From positions 2,326,001 through 2,390,000 of the forward strand of contig NZ_CP162412.1 of NCBI RefSeq assembly GCF_040931995.1: a stretch of DNA of 64,000 bases, read 5' to 3'. This stretch comes from Pelagovum sp. HNIBRBA483 (lineage in GTDB: Bacteria > Pseudomonadota > Alphaproteobacteria > Rhodobacterales > Rhodobacteraceae). Below the pieces are notes generated by a model that saw only the letters and a program-made list of their open reading frames with translations, made no database searches and had not been told where the DNA came from. Shown here in pieces: positions 6,335-16,353 of the stretch; within the stretch, counting starts at the first letter, position 1; the number at the start of each line of letters is the position of its first letter. The position numbers were made by a program, and so were the translations under genes.

Positions 6335-8842
6335 TTAGCCGTCTTTACGGATGACCTCGTTTTTGGGGTCATATGGGCTGTCCTGAACGATCTCGGCATC
6401 CCACAACTGACCCAGCATTTTGACCTGCAATTTGGTGCCAATTTCGCTGTGCTCAGGCTTCACATAACCCAAGCCAATCGACTTCTCGAAGTGCACCGAA
6501 TACCCGCCAGAGGTCAGGCGCCCGACCCGCGTTCCATCTGTTGTATAGAGCGCTTCGCGGCCCCAAGGATCAGAATCAGCAGGTCCGTCGATCAGCAGCG
6601 TAACGCATTTCACGCGCACACCCGTTTCGACCAGTTTGTCCTTCCCGTGGAAGTCCTTCTCCAGATCAACGAAGCGCGGCAGATCCGCCTCCAACGGGGT
6701 CGCATCGCGCCCCAGCTCATTACCAAACGCACGATAGGATTTTTCCTGACGCAGCCAGTTCTGCGCCCGCGCACCGACCAGCTTCATGCCGTGCTTTTCA
6801 CCAGCCTTTTCAAGCAGATCAAACAGGTAGTTCTGCATTTCGATCGGGTGATGAAGCTCCCAACCAAGCTCACCAGTATAAGCAACACGGATCGCGTTTA
6901 CAGGGCACATGCCCAGCTCGATCTGACGGGCAGATAGCCAGGGGAAGCGCTTGTTGGAAAGCGCTGTTTCCGGGTCAGCGTCCTTGATGACTTCTTTCAA
7001 TACATCGCGGGATTTCGGGCCTGCAATGGCGAAAACGCCCCATTGCGTCGTGACGTCCTGAATTTCGATGTAGCCGAATTCGTCCATCTTGTCTTCGGCG
7101 GCCTTGCACAGGAAGTCCGCGTCATACTCGGTCCAGGCACCGGCAGAGACGAGGTAATAGTTGTTCTCGCCATTACGCACGATGGTATATTCGGTGCGGG
7201 TCGTGCCGAATGCCGTCAAAGCATAGGTCAGGTTGATCCGGCCGACTTTGGGCAGCTTGTTGCAGGTAAACCAGTCGAGGAACTGCGTCGCGCCCGGTCC
7301 TTTGACAACATGCTTGGTAAAGGCCGTTGCGTCGATAAGGCCGACGCCGTTGCGGATCGCCTTCGCCTCTTCAACGGCATAATTCCACCAGCCCCCACGG
7401 CGGAAGCTGCGGGCATCATGATCGAAGTTCTCAGGCGCGTCAGTCGGGCCGTAATAATTGGGCCGCTCCCAACCATTAACCCAACCGAACTGAGCGCCGC
7501 GTGCCTTCTGGCGATCGTAGGCAGGCGCCGTGCGCAACGGGCGGCAGGCCTCGCGCTCTTCATCGGGGTGGTGCAGGATATAGACGTGCTCGTAGCATTC
7601 CTCATTCTTCCGCGCTGCAAACTCGGTGGTCATCCACGATTGCGAGTAGCGCTTCGGGTCGAGGCTCGCCATGTCAATCTCAGCTTCGCCATCGACCATC
7701 ATCTGGGCAAGGTAATACCCCGTCCCACCGGCAGCGGTGATGCCAAATGAGAAGCCTTCAGCCAGCCACATGTTGCGCATTCCGGGCGCGGGGCCAACAA
7801 GCGGGTTGCCGTCCGGCGTGTAGCAGATCGGACCGTTAAAATCGTCCTTCAAGCCGCTTTCCTCGCACGACGGCACGCGGTGGATCATCGCCATATATTG
7901 ATCTTCAATGCGCTCCAGATCGAGCGGGAACAAGTCCGCGCGGAAGCTATCGGGCACACCATATTCAAACACTGCCGGCGCACCGCGCTCATAGACGCCA
8001 AGGATCCAGCCACCACGCTCTTCACGCACATAGGACTGCGCATCAGCGTCACGCACAACAGGATGCTCCGCGCCCCCGCTCTGGCGGTACTTCACCAGCT
8101 CAGGGTCTTGATCCATGACGATAAACTGGTGCTCAACCGGGATCGCCGGCATCTTGATGCCCAACAGCTTCGCCGTCCGCTGGGCATGGTTGCCCGACGC
8201 GGTCACAACGTGCTCGGCGCTCACGACAATCTGCTCTTCACCCGCAACGAGGTTGCCGCCCTTTTCGACCATCTTGGTGAGCGTCACATCCCAGTGATCG
8301 CCCTTCCATTCGAAACCATCGGCCTGCCACTTCCGCTCAATCATCACACCCCGCTGGCGGGCGCCCTTAGCCATCGCCTGCGTCACGTCGGCAGGGTTAA
8401 TATAGCCATCTGTGTTGTGGTAAATTGCGCCCTTCAGATCCTCGGTATTGATCAATGGCCAGCGTGCTTTGATCTCATCCGGAGTCAAAAATTCGTAGGA
8501 AACGCCGCAAGTTTCGGCGGTCGACGCATAGAGCCGGTATTCATCCATACGCTCGTCTGTCTGCGCCATACGCAGGTTCCCAACAACCGCGAAGCCCGCG
8601 TTCAATCCAGTTTCTTCCTCTAGCGTTTTGTAGAAATCGACCGAGTATTTGTGGATATGAGTTGTCGCGTAGGACATGTTGAACAGCGGCAAAAGCCCCG
8701 CCGCGTGCCAAGTGGAGCCAGAGGTCAGTTCATCACGCTCGATCAGCATCACATCATCCCAACCCGCCTTAGCGAGATGATAGGCGATCGATGTTCCAAC
8801 GGCACCGCCGCCGACAACAAGAGCTTTGACTTGGGTTTTCAT
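6335..8842 (-). CDS. FAD-dependent dimethylglycine/sarcosine dehydrogenase-like protein with GcvT domain
   Basis: Large demethylating flavoenzyme, 835 residues from the ATG at 8842 (GGAG eight bases upstream); an in-frame ATG at 8875 is possible but lacks a good site. The N-terminal DAO domain begins ALVVGGGAVGTSIAYHL and contains SGSTWHAAGLL, whose His is the covalent FAD attachment site in dimethylglycine and sarcosine dehydrogenases. The second half is a GcvT aminomethyltransferase domain pair (ELGWELHHPIEM, LTSGGYSVHFEKSIGLGYV) that binds tetrahydrofolate and captures the released methyl as methylene-THF. Sarcosine and dimethylglycine dehydrogenases cannot be separated by eye. Two short neighbouring folate-type enzymes elsewhere in the window share the GcvT fold. 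Confidence 0.88.
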   Translation of the reverse strand: MKTQVKALVVGGGAVGTSIAYHLAKAGWDDVMLIERDELTSGSTWHAAGLLPLFNMSYATTHIHKYSVDFYKTLEEETGLNAGFAVVGNLRMAQTDERMDEYRLYASTAETCGVSYEFLTPDEIKARWPLINTEDLKGAIYHNTDGYINPADVTQAMAKGARQRGVMIERKWQADGFEWKGDHWDVTLTKMVEKGGNLVAGEEQIVVSAEHVVTASGNHAQRTAKLLGIKMPAIPVEHQFIVMDQDPELVKYRQSGGAEHPVVRDADAQSYVREERGGWILGVYERGAPAVFEYGVPDSFRADLFPLDLERIEDQYMAMIHRVPSCEESGLKDDFNGPICYTPDGNPLVGPAPGMRNMWLAEGFSFGITAAGGTGYYLAQMMVDGEAEIDMASLDPKRYSQSWMTTEFAARKNEECYEHVYILHHPDEEREACRPLRTAPAYDRQKARGAQFGWVNGWERPNYYGPTDAPENFDHDARSFRRGGWWNYAVEEAKAIRNGVGLIDATAFTKHVVKGPGATQFLDWFTCNKLPKVGRINLTYALTAFGTTRTEYTIVRNGENNYYLVSAGAWTEYDADFLCKAAEDKMDEFGYIEIQDVTTQWGVFAIAGPKSRDVLKEVIKDADPETALSNKRFPWLSARQIELGMCPVNAIRVAYTGELGWELHHPIEMQNYLFDLLEKAGEKHGMKLVGARAQNWLRQEKSYRAFGNELGRDATPLEADLPRFVDLEKDFHGKDKLVETGVRVKCVTLLIDGPADSDPWGREALYTTDGTRVGRLTSGGYSVHFEKSIGLGYVKPEHSEIGTKLQVKMLGQLWDAEIVQDSPYDPKNEVIRKDG

Positions 8843-9002
8843 AGGGCCGACTCCATCAGGCGAATTTGACTGCAATCTGTCGAAATCCGAAATTTCGATC
8901 CCTTACCATCCGACATGTCAATGCACGAATGCGACAGCATGATGTTGTCCAGCGCCCGAATGCGCTTTATCAAACAGGCAAATCATCGCTCTGGGTCGCT
9001 CA

Positions 9003-9860
9003 ATGCATATCAGCCGCACAATTTCCGATATTCGCGCAACCGTTGGTGCTTTCCGACAGGCAGGCGAATCCATCGGCCTCGTCACGACGATGGGCGCGCT
9101 ACACGATGGCCACCTTGCGTTAATTTCCGAGGCCCGCGCAGCGCATGAACGCGTTATCGCTACGATTTTTGTCAATCCCACCCAATTCGGGAATGCCAGC
9201 GACCTCAAGAATTATCCGAGAACGGAAGCAAGCGACATCGCCAAGCTGGAGGCAGCTGGAACGGACGCTGTTTTCATACCTGAGAGCCGCGAAATATATC
9301 CCGACGGTGACGAAACTTTCGTCGAAACAGAGCGACTTGCAAATATGTTGCATGGCCTCGTCAGACCGGGCCACTTTCGCGGGGTGGCGACTGTCGTCGC
9401 CAAACTGTTTAATATCATTCAGGCCGATGCGGCCTATTTCGGTGAAAAAGACTACCAGCAACTACAGGTCATTCGGCGCATGGTCCGTGACCTGCATATA
9501 CCCATCTCGGTGCGCGGCGTTACAACTGTCCGCGAGTCGGACGGGCTCGCGATGTCTTCGCGCAATGTGCGCCTTGCGCCCGAGGATCGGATAGCTGCCC
9601 GCGTCCTCAACAAGGCCCTTGAGAACGCGGAAGCCATCGTCAAAAACCGACCGGATGTCGCCACACTTACAAACGAAATCTCAGCAATGATCAGCGCGGA
9701 ACCTCGCGCGCGCCTTGTTGGCATCGACATCACCGAAGCCACGACCCTCGCACCCCTTGCAGGACCGATCAACCAGCGGGTCGCCATAATGATTTCGGTT
9801 GCATTCGGCGAAGGTGACAACGAAGTTCTCCTCATAGACCAAAGGGAAATCGAACCATGA
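9003..9860 (+). CDS. panC: pantothenate synthetase
   Basis: Condenses pantoate with beta-alanine using ATP in the cytoplasm, the last step of vitamin B5 synthesis and so of CoA supply. It has 285 residues, typical of the family. The HIGH-like ATP site [15 protein letters not shown] is at about residues 27-41, FVNPTQFG follows near residue 59, and [15 protein letters not shown], which forms the pantoate/ATP pocket, lies near residue 145. The ATG at 9003 has only a weak Shine-Dalgarno sequence. The gene overlaps panB by four bases (ATGA), so the two are translationally coupled. It is divergent from the FAD-GcvT gene across about 160 bases. Confidence 0.97.
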   Translation: MHISRTISDIRATVGAFRQAGESIGLVTTMGALHDGHLALISEARAAHERVIATIFVNPTQFGNASDLKNYPRTEASDIAKLEAAGTDAVFIPESREIYPDGDETFVETERLANMLHGLVRPGHFRGVATVVAKLFNIIQADAAYFGEKDYQQLQVIRRMVRDLHIPISVRGVTTVRESDGLAMSSRNVRLAPEDRIAARVLNKALENAEAIVKNRPDVATLTNEISAMISAEPRARLVGIDITEATTLAPLAGPINQRVAIMISVAFGEGDNEVLLIDQREIEP

Positions 9861-10669
9861 GCAGCCATCCCGAAAAAGTTCGCCGCACAACAGTTCCGGA
9901 GATCGCGCGGCGCAAAGGTGGCGAGCCGATTGTCTCCCTCACCTCCTATCACGCACACACCGCCGCGATTGTCGACCGCCACGCCGATTTCATTCTTGTG
10001 GGCGATAGCCTCGGCATGGTGATGCACGGTATGGAGAGCACCGTCGGTGTGCCGTTGGACCTCATGATCATGCACGGCAAGGCGGTCGTACGAGGCACGA
10101 AAAAGGCGCTGATCGTCGTTGATATGCCCTTCGGAGCCTATGAGGAAAGCCCGAATATGGCCTTCCGCAATGCTGCGAAGATCATGAAAGAAACTGGCTG
10201 CGGCGCCGTTAAGCTCGAAGGTGGTAAGCGCATGGCCGAGACCATTCGCTTTCTTGTAGAGCGCGGCATTCCTGTGATGGCCCATATTGGGCTCACGCCT
10301 CAGTCAAGCCATGTGCTTGGCGGCTTCAAGACCCAAGGTCGGGACGAAGACACTTGGGCAGATCACATGGCGGACGCTCATGCCGTTTCTGAGGCGGGCG
10401 CATTTTCAGTCGTTCTGGAGGGAATGGTAGAGCCGCTCGCTCGCAAGATCACCAACGAAATTGACATCCCAACGATCGGCATCGGTGCCAGCGTGGAGTG
10501 CGACGGACAAATCCTCGTGCTCGAAGACATGCTCGGCCTCAATCCATGGACTCCAAAATTCGTGAAAGTCTATGGCCAGTTGGGTCCGATGATCGAGGAC
10601 TCCGTGCGGCGTTATGCCGAGGATGTCCGCAACCGTGCATTTCCTACGGATGACGAAGTTTATAAATAG
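9857..10669 (+). CDS. panB: 3-methyl-2-oxobutanoate hydroxymethyltransferase
   Basis: Transfers a hydroxymethyl group from methylene-tetrahydrofolate to 2-oxoisovalerate to give ketopantoate, the first committed step of pantothenate synthesis. The 270-residue barrel shows metal- and substrate-binding motifs in [15 protein letters not shown] near residue 47, GAVKLEGG near residue 115, [12 protein letters not shown] near residue 135 and [15 protein letters not shown] near residue 207. Its start overlaps panC by ATGA. It converges with the hydroxyacid dehydrogenase gene across 14 bases. A ketopantoate-reductase-like gene occurs 45 kb away but lies in a catabolic cluster, so it is probably not panE. 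Confidence 0.97.
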   Translation: MSSHPEKVRRTTVPEIARRKGGEPIVSLTSYHAHTAAIVDRHADFILVGDSLGMVMHGMESTVGVPLDLMIMHGKAVVRGTKKALIVVDMPFGAYEESPNMAFRNAAKIMKETGCGAVKLEGGKRMAETIRFLVERGIPVMAHIGLTPQSSHVLGGFKTQGRDEDTWADHMADAHAVSEAGAFSVVLEGMVEPLARKITNEIDIPTIGIGASVECDGQILVLEDMLGLNPWTPKFVKVYGQLGPMIEDSVRRYAEDVRNRAFPTDDEVYK

Positions 10670-10683
10670 CGCATTTTGATCGC

Positions 10684-11670
10684 TTAGATCATGCTTGGCA
10701 CAACGAGGTCGGGCGGGCGGTGACCGTCCTCAAAGGTCTTGATATTGATCAAGACCTTCTCACCCATTTCGTTGCGCCCTTCGACTGTCGCCGATCCCAT
10801 ATGCGGCAAGAGCACGACATTCGGCAGCTCCCGCAAGCGCGGATTGATCTCGCTTCCATGTTCAAAAACATCGAGCCCCGCACCTGCGATCTCTCCGGCA
10901 CGGAGCATGCGTGTCAAAGCGTTTTCGTCGATCACTTCTCCGCGCGAGGTATTCACGATAACTGCATCCGGTTTCATCAGCTTTAACCTGCGCGCGTTCA
11001 TTAAATGGAATGTCGCTGGGGTGTGTGGGCAGTTGATCGACAAGATGTCCATACGGGCAACCATCTGATCGAGGCTTTCCCACCACGTCGCTTCAAGCTG
11101 ATCTTCAACCTCGGGCCGCAACCTGCGTCGGTTGTGGTAATGAATACTCATACCAAAAGCCCGCGCCCGCTTTGCAACGGCTTGACCAATGCGCCCCATT
11201 CCCAAAATGCCGAGACGTCGCCCCGTGATCCGCCCGCCGAGAAACGCCGTTGGCGACCAACCGGCCCAATCACCAGTTTGCATCACCGCCAGCCCCTCAG
11301 GAATGCGGCGCGCCACCCCGAGGATGAGCGCCATGGTCATGTCAGCTGTGTCTTCCGTCACCACACCGGGCGTGTTCGAAACCAAAATGCCACGTTGCCG
11401 CGCAGTGTGTACGTCAATGTGGTCAACGCCTGCACCATAATTGGCGATCAACTTGAGGCGCTCACCCGCCTGCCCAAGTAATGGAGCGTCAATCGTGTCA
11501 GTCAGGGTCGGGACCAGCACATCAGCGTCTTTCAACGCATCAACCAGCTCCTCACGGGTCATCGGCCGGTCATCATCCCGCAGGCGCACATCAAACAGTT
11601 CCTTCATGCGCGTCTCAACTGCGTCGGGTAACCGTCGCGTCACGACAACACTTAGCTTCTTGCTTGGCAT
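10684..11670 (-). CDS. D-2-hydroxyacid dehydrogenase (glyoxylate/hydroxypyruvate reductase-like)
   Basis: NAD(P)-dependent D-isomer-specific 2-hydroxyacid dehydrogenase of 328 residues. The ATG at 11670 has GGGAG about eight bases upstream and gives the expected PSKKLSVVVTRRLPD N-terminus. The nucleotide-binding motif GMGRIGQAVAKRARAFG lies near residue 155. The catalytic Arg is in NTSRGEVIDENAL, followed by the Glu and then the His in LLPHMGSAT. This is closest in appearance to alphaproteobacterial glyoxylate reductase / glycerate dehydrogenase, but substrate specificity in this family is not reliable from sequence. The gene stands alone, divergent from the SH3 protein. Confidence 0.9.
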   Translation of the reverse strand: MPSKKLSVVVTRRLPDAVETRMKELFDVRLRDDDRPMTREELVDALKDADVLVPTLTDTIDAPLLGQAGERLKLIANYGAGVDHIDVHTARQRGILVSNTPGVVTEDTADMTMALILGVARRIPEGLAVMQTGDWAGWSPTAFLGGRITGRRLGILGMGRIGQAVAKRARAFGMSIHYHNRRRLRPEVEDQLEATWWESLDQMVARMDILSINCPHTPATFHLMNARRLKLMKPDAVIVNTSRGEVIDENALTRMLRAGEIAGAGLDVFEHGSEINPRLRELPNVVLLPHMGSATVEGRNEMGEKVLINIKTFEDGHRPPDLVVPSMI

Positions 11671-11793
11671 ACGGAGCACTCCCTACCTTTGCTTCGACGT
11701 CGCATAATGTCAGATTGCCCCCAAGATAATCGGCTTACAAGGGGCGCACCCCGCAAGTCTCCAAGAAACAAAAAAACAAGTGATCGGTCAGGC

Positions 11794-12327
11794 ATGATCC
11801 GTGTTCTATTACTGATAGTTGCGCTCGCTCTGCCTCTCAGCGCAACAGGGCAGGTATCCGAGCCTGTGGCGAACGGCGTCATGGGGGCAGATGGTGTTTT
11901 GCGCGGTCCCGAAACCAACCTCCCGATCCCGCGATTTGTTTCGCTCAAAGCTTCCGAAGCGAATGTTAGGCGCGGGCCATCTCTTTCGCACCGAATCGAC
12001 TGGGTCTTCATGCGCGAAGGGATGCCGCTAAGAGTGATCGGAGAGTACGGCCATTGGCGCCGCGTCGTCGACAACGAGGGCGTTGGAGGCTGGATCCATT
12101 ACTCGCTGATATCCGGCAAACGAACGGTGATGATTGCGTCCGAGGATACCTCGATCCTGATGCGGCCGGAGGCGAAAGCCCCAGCCAATGCTATTTTGGA
12201 GGTCGGCGTCGTTGCAGAGTTGAAAGAATGCAATCAAGACTGGTGCCTGATCGAAGCCGATGGCCATGACGGCTGGGCAGTCAAGAATGCTCTGTGGGGC
12301 GTAGACCAAACCGAAATCTTGGAATAG
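11794..12327 (+). CDS. exported protein with two bacterial SH3-like domains
   Basis: Secreted or periplasmic protein of 177 residues. The start at 11794 is chosen because it begins a clear signal peptide (MIRVLLLIVALALPLSATGQ); an open frame continues 35 codons upstream but encodes a basic, non-signal sequence. The first SH3-like repeat is around residues 50-110 (SEANVRRGPSLSHRIDWVF, then WRRVVD and GGWIHYSLI). A second, shorter one follows around residues 120-170 (CNQDWCLIEADGHDGWAV). Such proteins usually bind peptidoglycan or act with cell-wall hydrolases. It lies 22 bases upstream of the cation efflux gene, so the two may be cotranscribed. Confidence 0.82.
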   Translation: MIRVLLLIVALALPLSATGQVSEPVANGVMGADGVLRGPETNLPIPRFVSLKASEANVRRGPSLSHRIDWVFMREGMPLRVIGEYGHWRRVVDNEGVGGWIHYSLISGKRTVMIASEDTSILMRPEAKAPANAILEVGVVAELKECNQDWCLIEADGHDGWAVKNALWGVDQTEILE

Positions 12328-12349
12328 CCTGCGTCTTCAGGACAGGCGC

Positions 12350-13264
12350 ATGACGACAACAAACACGAAACTCAATTTCTCGGCGGGATTATTATCAGTC
12401 GCAGTTGCCGCAACGCTCGTGCTGTTGAAGCTTTGGGCATTGAAGGAAACCGGCTCTCTTTCTGTTGCCGCCACCCTGATGGACTCTGCGCTAGATTTGA
12501 TGATGTCTCTTAGCGGGCTCGCCGCAATCGCTTACGCGGCAAAACCGGCGGACGACGATCACGCGTTCGGCCACACATCGGCAGAAGACCTTGCCGCGTT
12601 GGCCCAATCCATTTTCATCTTGGGTTCCGCGATTGTGATTGCCTATCTGGCCGCCCAACGCCTTTTCGCAGGCGACGTCCCGCTCCCGCAGCAGGAAGAA
12701 AAGGGCATCGCTGTTATCGTTATCTCCATCATCCTGACGGGTGCTTTGGTGCTGTGGCAACGAAGCGTGGCGAAAAGAACCAAAAACAAAGTCGTCGAAG
12801 CGGATTGCCTTCACTACATTGGCGACTTGGTCCCCAATGTAGGCGCTATCCTTGCCTTGATTGCTTCGCGCACCTTGGGCATCGGTCAAGTCGACAGCGT
12901 CGTGGCAATTGCGGCCGCGCTTATCCTCGCGATTGGTGCGATTCGTATCGGCAGATCCGCGTGGGACGCCCTTATGGATCGCGCCGCCGACGACGAAACC
13001 ATCGCTTCTATTTCAGAAATCGTAGGCGACTTTGATGGGGTCCACGGCTTTCATGACCTGAAAACGCGGAAAGCCGGCAGCCGCGTTTTCGTCAACTTGC
13101 ATATCGAGCTGGATGGCGATCAGTCGCTCTTTGACGCGCACGAAATAGGCGCCGCTCTACGCCGCGCTATCGTGCGAGAGCACCCCAATGCGGATGTCCT
13201 GATCCACAAGGATCCGCGCGGCGCACCGCCGCATCCCGAAGATGAGCGCGTTAAGCCTCACTAG
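12350..13264 (+). CDS. cation diffusion facilitator family transporter (FieF-like)
   Basis: Inner-membrane exporter of divalent metals (Zn, Fe, Mn or Cd) by proton antiport. It has 304 residues with six predicted helices in the first ~205 residues and a cytoplasmic ferredoxin-like C-terminal domain. The metal site is visible as MDSALDLMMS in helix 2 and AKPADDDHAFGHTSAEDLA just before helix 3. A second HxxxD-type site is expected in helix 5. The C-terminal domain contains GFHDLKTRKAGSRVFVNLHI, typical of FieF dimerisation. The 3' end overlaps the converging M3 peptidase gene by 14 bases. The metal preference is unknown. Confidence 0.93.
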   Translation: MTTTNTKLNFSAGLLSVAVAATLVLLKLWALKETGSLSVAATLMDSALDLMMSLSGLAAIAYAAKPADDDHAFGHTSAEDLAALAQSIFILGSAIVIAYLAAQRLFAGDVPLPQQEEKGIAVIVISIILTGALVLWQRSVAKRTKNKVVEADCLHYIGDLVPNVGAILALIASRTLGIGQVDSVVAIAAALILAIGAIRIGRSAWDALMDRAADDETIASISEIVGDFDGVHGFHDLKTRKAGSRVFVNLHIELDGDQSLFDAHEIGAALRRAIVREHPNADVLIHKDPRGAPPHPEDERVKPH

Positions 13265-15281
13265 CCATCAAACCACGTCCGCGTAAAAGGGCCTCCACGC
13301 CCGGCATGCGGCCCCGAAAACGGGTGTAAAGTGCGCTTGCATCCTCGGATCCGCCTTTCGAGAGGATGTCTTCCTCCAGTTTCCGCGCCAAAGTGGGATC
13401 AAACGGATCACCAACCTCCTCAAAAGCCGCAAATACGTCAGCATCCATGACCTCGGACCACATGTAACTGTAGTAGCCGGAGGAGTAACCATCCCCTGAA
13501 AACACATGCGCGAAATGTGGTGTCGCATGGCGCATCCCGATCGCACGCGGCATCCCGATTTCCTCTAGCACTTCGGCCTGTTTTTGCATCGGGTCCGCTG
13601 GAGCCGGACCGTCATGAAACGCAAGGTCGACCAACGCAGAAGCAACGTATTCAACGGTTTGGAAGCCCATATCAAAAGTTGAAGCCGCGAGGAGCCTTTG
13701 CATCATTTCCTCAGGCAGCGGGGCATCTGTTTCGTAATGCCGAGCGAACTCCGATAGGACTTCGGGCACCTCCAGCCAATGTTCGAACAACTGGCTGGGC
13801 AGCTCGACGAAGTCTCGCGCAACGGAGGTGCCAGAGATTGACTCATAGATGACATCCGACAGCATTTGGTGCAGCGCATGGCCGAGTTCGTGAAACAGCG
13901 TGCGCGCATCGTCAAACGAAAGCAGCGAAGGCTCCCCCTGCGCGGGTTTGGCGAAGTTACACACATTCACGACAATCGGTCGAATATTTCCCGCAAGTTT
14001 TTGCTGGCTGCGCATCGCCGAACACCATGCGCCTGAGCGCTTCGATGCGCGCGCGAAATAATCACCGAGGAACAAAGCAACGTCTTGCCCATCGCGCGTG
14101 ACTTTCCACGCACGCACATCCGGATGGTATTTCGGGACGTCGACCTCCTCGAATTGCAGGCCAAAAAGCCTGTGCGCACAAGCAAAAGCCGCAGCCAGCA
14201 AATTATCTAACTGGAAGAATGCCTTGAGCTCTGTTTCGTCAATGTCGTGAACCTTTTTGCGGGTGCGCTCGGCATAATAGCGCCAATCCCACGGCTCAAG
14301 CGGTCCAGTATAGCCGTCGGCAAGCAAAAGCTTGTCATATTCAGCAGCGTCCTTTTCCGCGGCGCGAACAGCAGGTCGCCAAACATCCATCAAAAGCGCT
14401 TTGGCCCTTTCGGGTTCCTCGGCCATTTCGGTTTCAAGTTTGTATTGAGCGAAGTTTTCGAACCCAAGTAACTGCGCACGTTCTTCCCGCAGGGACAGAA
14501 TCTCTGCCGCCACCGCGCGGTTGTCTGTTTCGCCGCCATTCGCTCCTCGCGCCGTCCACGCTTCATACGCTTTCCGCCGGAGCGCGCGATCAGAACAGTA
14601 TTGCAAGAAGGGGACGATAAGCGACCGAGACAGCGTCAAGACAGCGCCGCCCTCGCCGCGCTCTTCACCAACAGCCCGCGCGGCGGAAGCGACAAACCCG
14701 GGCAGCGAGGAAAGCGTCAAGTCACTCAATGGCATCGACCATGCGCGTTCATCGGCCAAAAGATTTTGAGTGAATTTCGTTCCCAATTCGGCCAGTCGCT
14801 TCTTAATATCGGCATGGCGCTTGGCTTCTGCGCCGGAAAGCTGCGCACCGGCACGAACAAAGCCACGCCTCGTCAGCATCAAAACGCGCTGCTGTTCGTC
14901 CGTTAAATCCAAACTGTCGCGTGTATCCCAAAGCGCTTCAATACGCGCGAAAAGTTTTGAATTCGATGCGATCTCGGAACTATATTCGGCCAGCATCGGC
15001 GAGAACTTTCGCGTAAATTCCTCGCGCGCGGGTGTGCTGTCTGCGCCCGCCAGAGCGTAGAAGGCTCCAAGAACACGACCGAGCAACTGATCGGCCAGTT
15101 CCAAAGCTTCGATTGTATTTTGAAAGCTGGGTACGTCATCGGCGTCAGAAATGGCACTCACCCGCGCCCTTGCCTCTACCAAAGCGACGTCTACCGCTGC
15201 CTCGAAATCTTTGTCGTCGATCCTGTCAAAAGGCGGCATACCGAATGGCGTCGCCCATTCTTCGAGCAATGGATTTGTCAT
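13251..15281 (-). CDS. M3 family oligopeptidase (Dcp/OpdA-like)
   Basis: Cytoplasmic zinc metallopeptidase that degrades short peptides, 676 residues. The HExxH site is in FHELGHALHQML near residue 464, with the third zinc ligand expected in the following helix. The C-terminal region MWSEVMDADVFAAFEE is characteristic of peptidyl-dipeptidase Dcp and oligopeptidase A. The ATG at 15281 is preferred over a TTG at 15296: GGAAAG at the very end of the upstream MoeB-like gene is its ribosome-binding site, and only four bases separate the TAA of that gene from the ATG. It is the last gene of an operon coaBC-dut-moeB-like-M3 peptidase. Confidence 0.93.
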   Translation of the reverse strand: MTNPLLEEWATPFGMPPFDRIDDKDFEAAVDVALVEARARVSAISDADDVPSFQNTIEALELADQLLGRVLGAFYALAGADSTPAREEFTRKFSPMLAEYSSEIASNSKLFARIEALWDTRDSLDLTDEQQRVLMLTRRGFVRAGAQLSGAEAKRHADIKKRLAELGTKFTQNLLADERAWSMPLSDLTLSSLPGFVASAARAVGEERGEGGAVLTLSRSLIVPFLQYCSDRALRRKAYEAWTARGANGGETDNRAVAAEILSLREERAQLLGFENFAQYKLETEMAEEPERAKALLMDVWRPAVRAAEKDAAEYDKLLLADGYTGPLEPWDWRYYAERTRKKVHDIDETELKAFFQLDNLLAAAFACAHRLFGLQFEEVDVPKYHPDVRAWKVTRDGQDVALFLGDYFARASKRSGAWCSAMRSQQKLAGNIRPIVVNVCNFAKPAQGEPSLLSFDDARTLFHELGHALHQMLSDVIYESISGTSVARDFVELPSQLFEHWLEVPEVLSEFARHYETDAPLPEEMMQRLLAASTFDMGFQTVEYVASALVDLAFHDGPAPADPMQKQAEVLEEIGMPRAIGMRHATPHFAHVFSGDGYSSGYYSYMWSEVMDADVFAAFEEVGDPFDPTLARKLEEDILSKGGSEDASALYTRFRGRMPGVEALLRGRGLMASEA

Positions 15282-15285
15282 CGCG

Positions 15286-16353
15286 TTACTTTCCAAGTTT
15301 TTCGTTTACGTCACCGCAAACGGGACAACTTTCTCTTGGCTTCAGCTTCATAATCCGGCTGTCGGCGTAGAGCGCGTCATAGATCATCATGCGCCCCAGC
15401 AGTCCCTCGCCAGCACCAGTGATAACTTTCACCGCCTCAACAGCCATAAGGCTCCCAATAACGCCTGGTAACGGACCAATAACCCCTGCTTCAGCACAAG
15501 TCGGCGCTAAGCCCTCTGCAGGGGCTTCAGGGAATATGCATTCGTAGCACGGCGTGCCCCGAGAGGGATCAAAAACGCTGATCTGCCCCTCCCACTGGCT
15601 GATCGCGGCGGCAACAAGCGGCTTGCCCGCCCTGACTGCGGTGCGGTTGACCAGATAGCGGGTTGCGAAGTTATCAGTGCCGTCAAGGATCAGGTCAAAA
15701 TCCGCGAAAAGCTGTTCGCTGATCTCCTCGGTCAAACGGCGGTTGAAGGGCCACACGTCGATGAACGGGTTCAACTCTTTCAGCGCAACCTCGGCCGAAT
15801 GCACCTTTGGCATCCCGATATGAGCGTCACGGTGAATGATTTGCCGTTGCAGGTTCGATCCGTCCACAACATCATCATCGATGATGCCGATCGTTCCCAC
15901 ACCAGATGCAGCAAGATACATCAAAGAAGGCGATCCCAAGCCTCCAGCCCCGATCACCAGCACCTTGGCGTCTTTCAAACGCTTCTGACCAAGCCCGCCC
16001 ACCTCACGCAAGATCATATGGCGCGCATAGCGGTTGATCTCGGTTGCCGAGAAAGGCTCCGCTTTCGAAGGCACCGCCGCTTGCTCGGAGCGGTCTTGAG
16101 AAATGCGCGCGCGCAACCGCCGCAGGATTGTACGATATCCCATGATCAATATCGCGAATCCAATCAGCAGAAGCCAAAGCCGCGCGTCACCACCCGTGGC
16201 CTCGCGAAGCGGATTGCCTTCTGGCAAAACAAGCTGTGCGATGATCACTGCCGCAAGCAGTACCGCGATCATGATCCAACGCTGCCTTTTCGGCGCGCCA
16301 AGCCCCCAGCCCAGCGCCCAAATCGCGCCCATCATCGCCAAGACAACGATCAT
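15286..16353 (-). CDS. membrane-anchored HesA/MoeB/ThiF (E1-like) adenylyltransferase
   Basis: Activates the C-terminus of a ubiquitin-like sulfur carrier (MoaD or ThiS type) by adenylation. The E1-like fold starts near residue 130 with [19 protein letters not shown], followed by [14 protein letters not shown], then [19 protein letters not shown] (zinc and catalytic cysteines) and a C-terminal SCPVCGD zinc pair. Unusually, about 80 N-terminal residues form two or three hydrophobic segments ([51 protein letters not shown]), so the enzyme should be tethered to the inner membrane facing the cytoplasm. Its ATG overlaps the end of dut (ATGA). Whether it serves MoaD, ThiS or another carrier is not shown. 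Confidence 0.9.
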   Translation of the reverse strand: MIVVLAMMGAIWALGWGLGAPKRQRWIMIAVLLAAVIIAQLVLPEGNPLREATGGDARLWLLLIGFAILIMGYRTILRRLRARISQDRSEQAAVPSKAEPFSATEINRYARHMILREVGGLGQKRLKDAKVLVIGAGGLGSPSLMYLAASGVGTIGIIDDDVVDGSNLQRQIIHRDAHIGMPKVHSAEVALKELNPFIDVWPFNRRLTEEISEQLFADFDLILDGTDNFATRYLVNRTAVRAGKPLVAAAISQWEGQISVFDPSRGTPCYECIFPEAPAEGLAPTCAEAGVIGPLPGVIGSLMAVEAVKVITGAGEGLLGRMMIYDALYADSRIMKLKPRESCPVCGDVNEKLGK

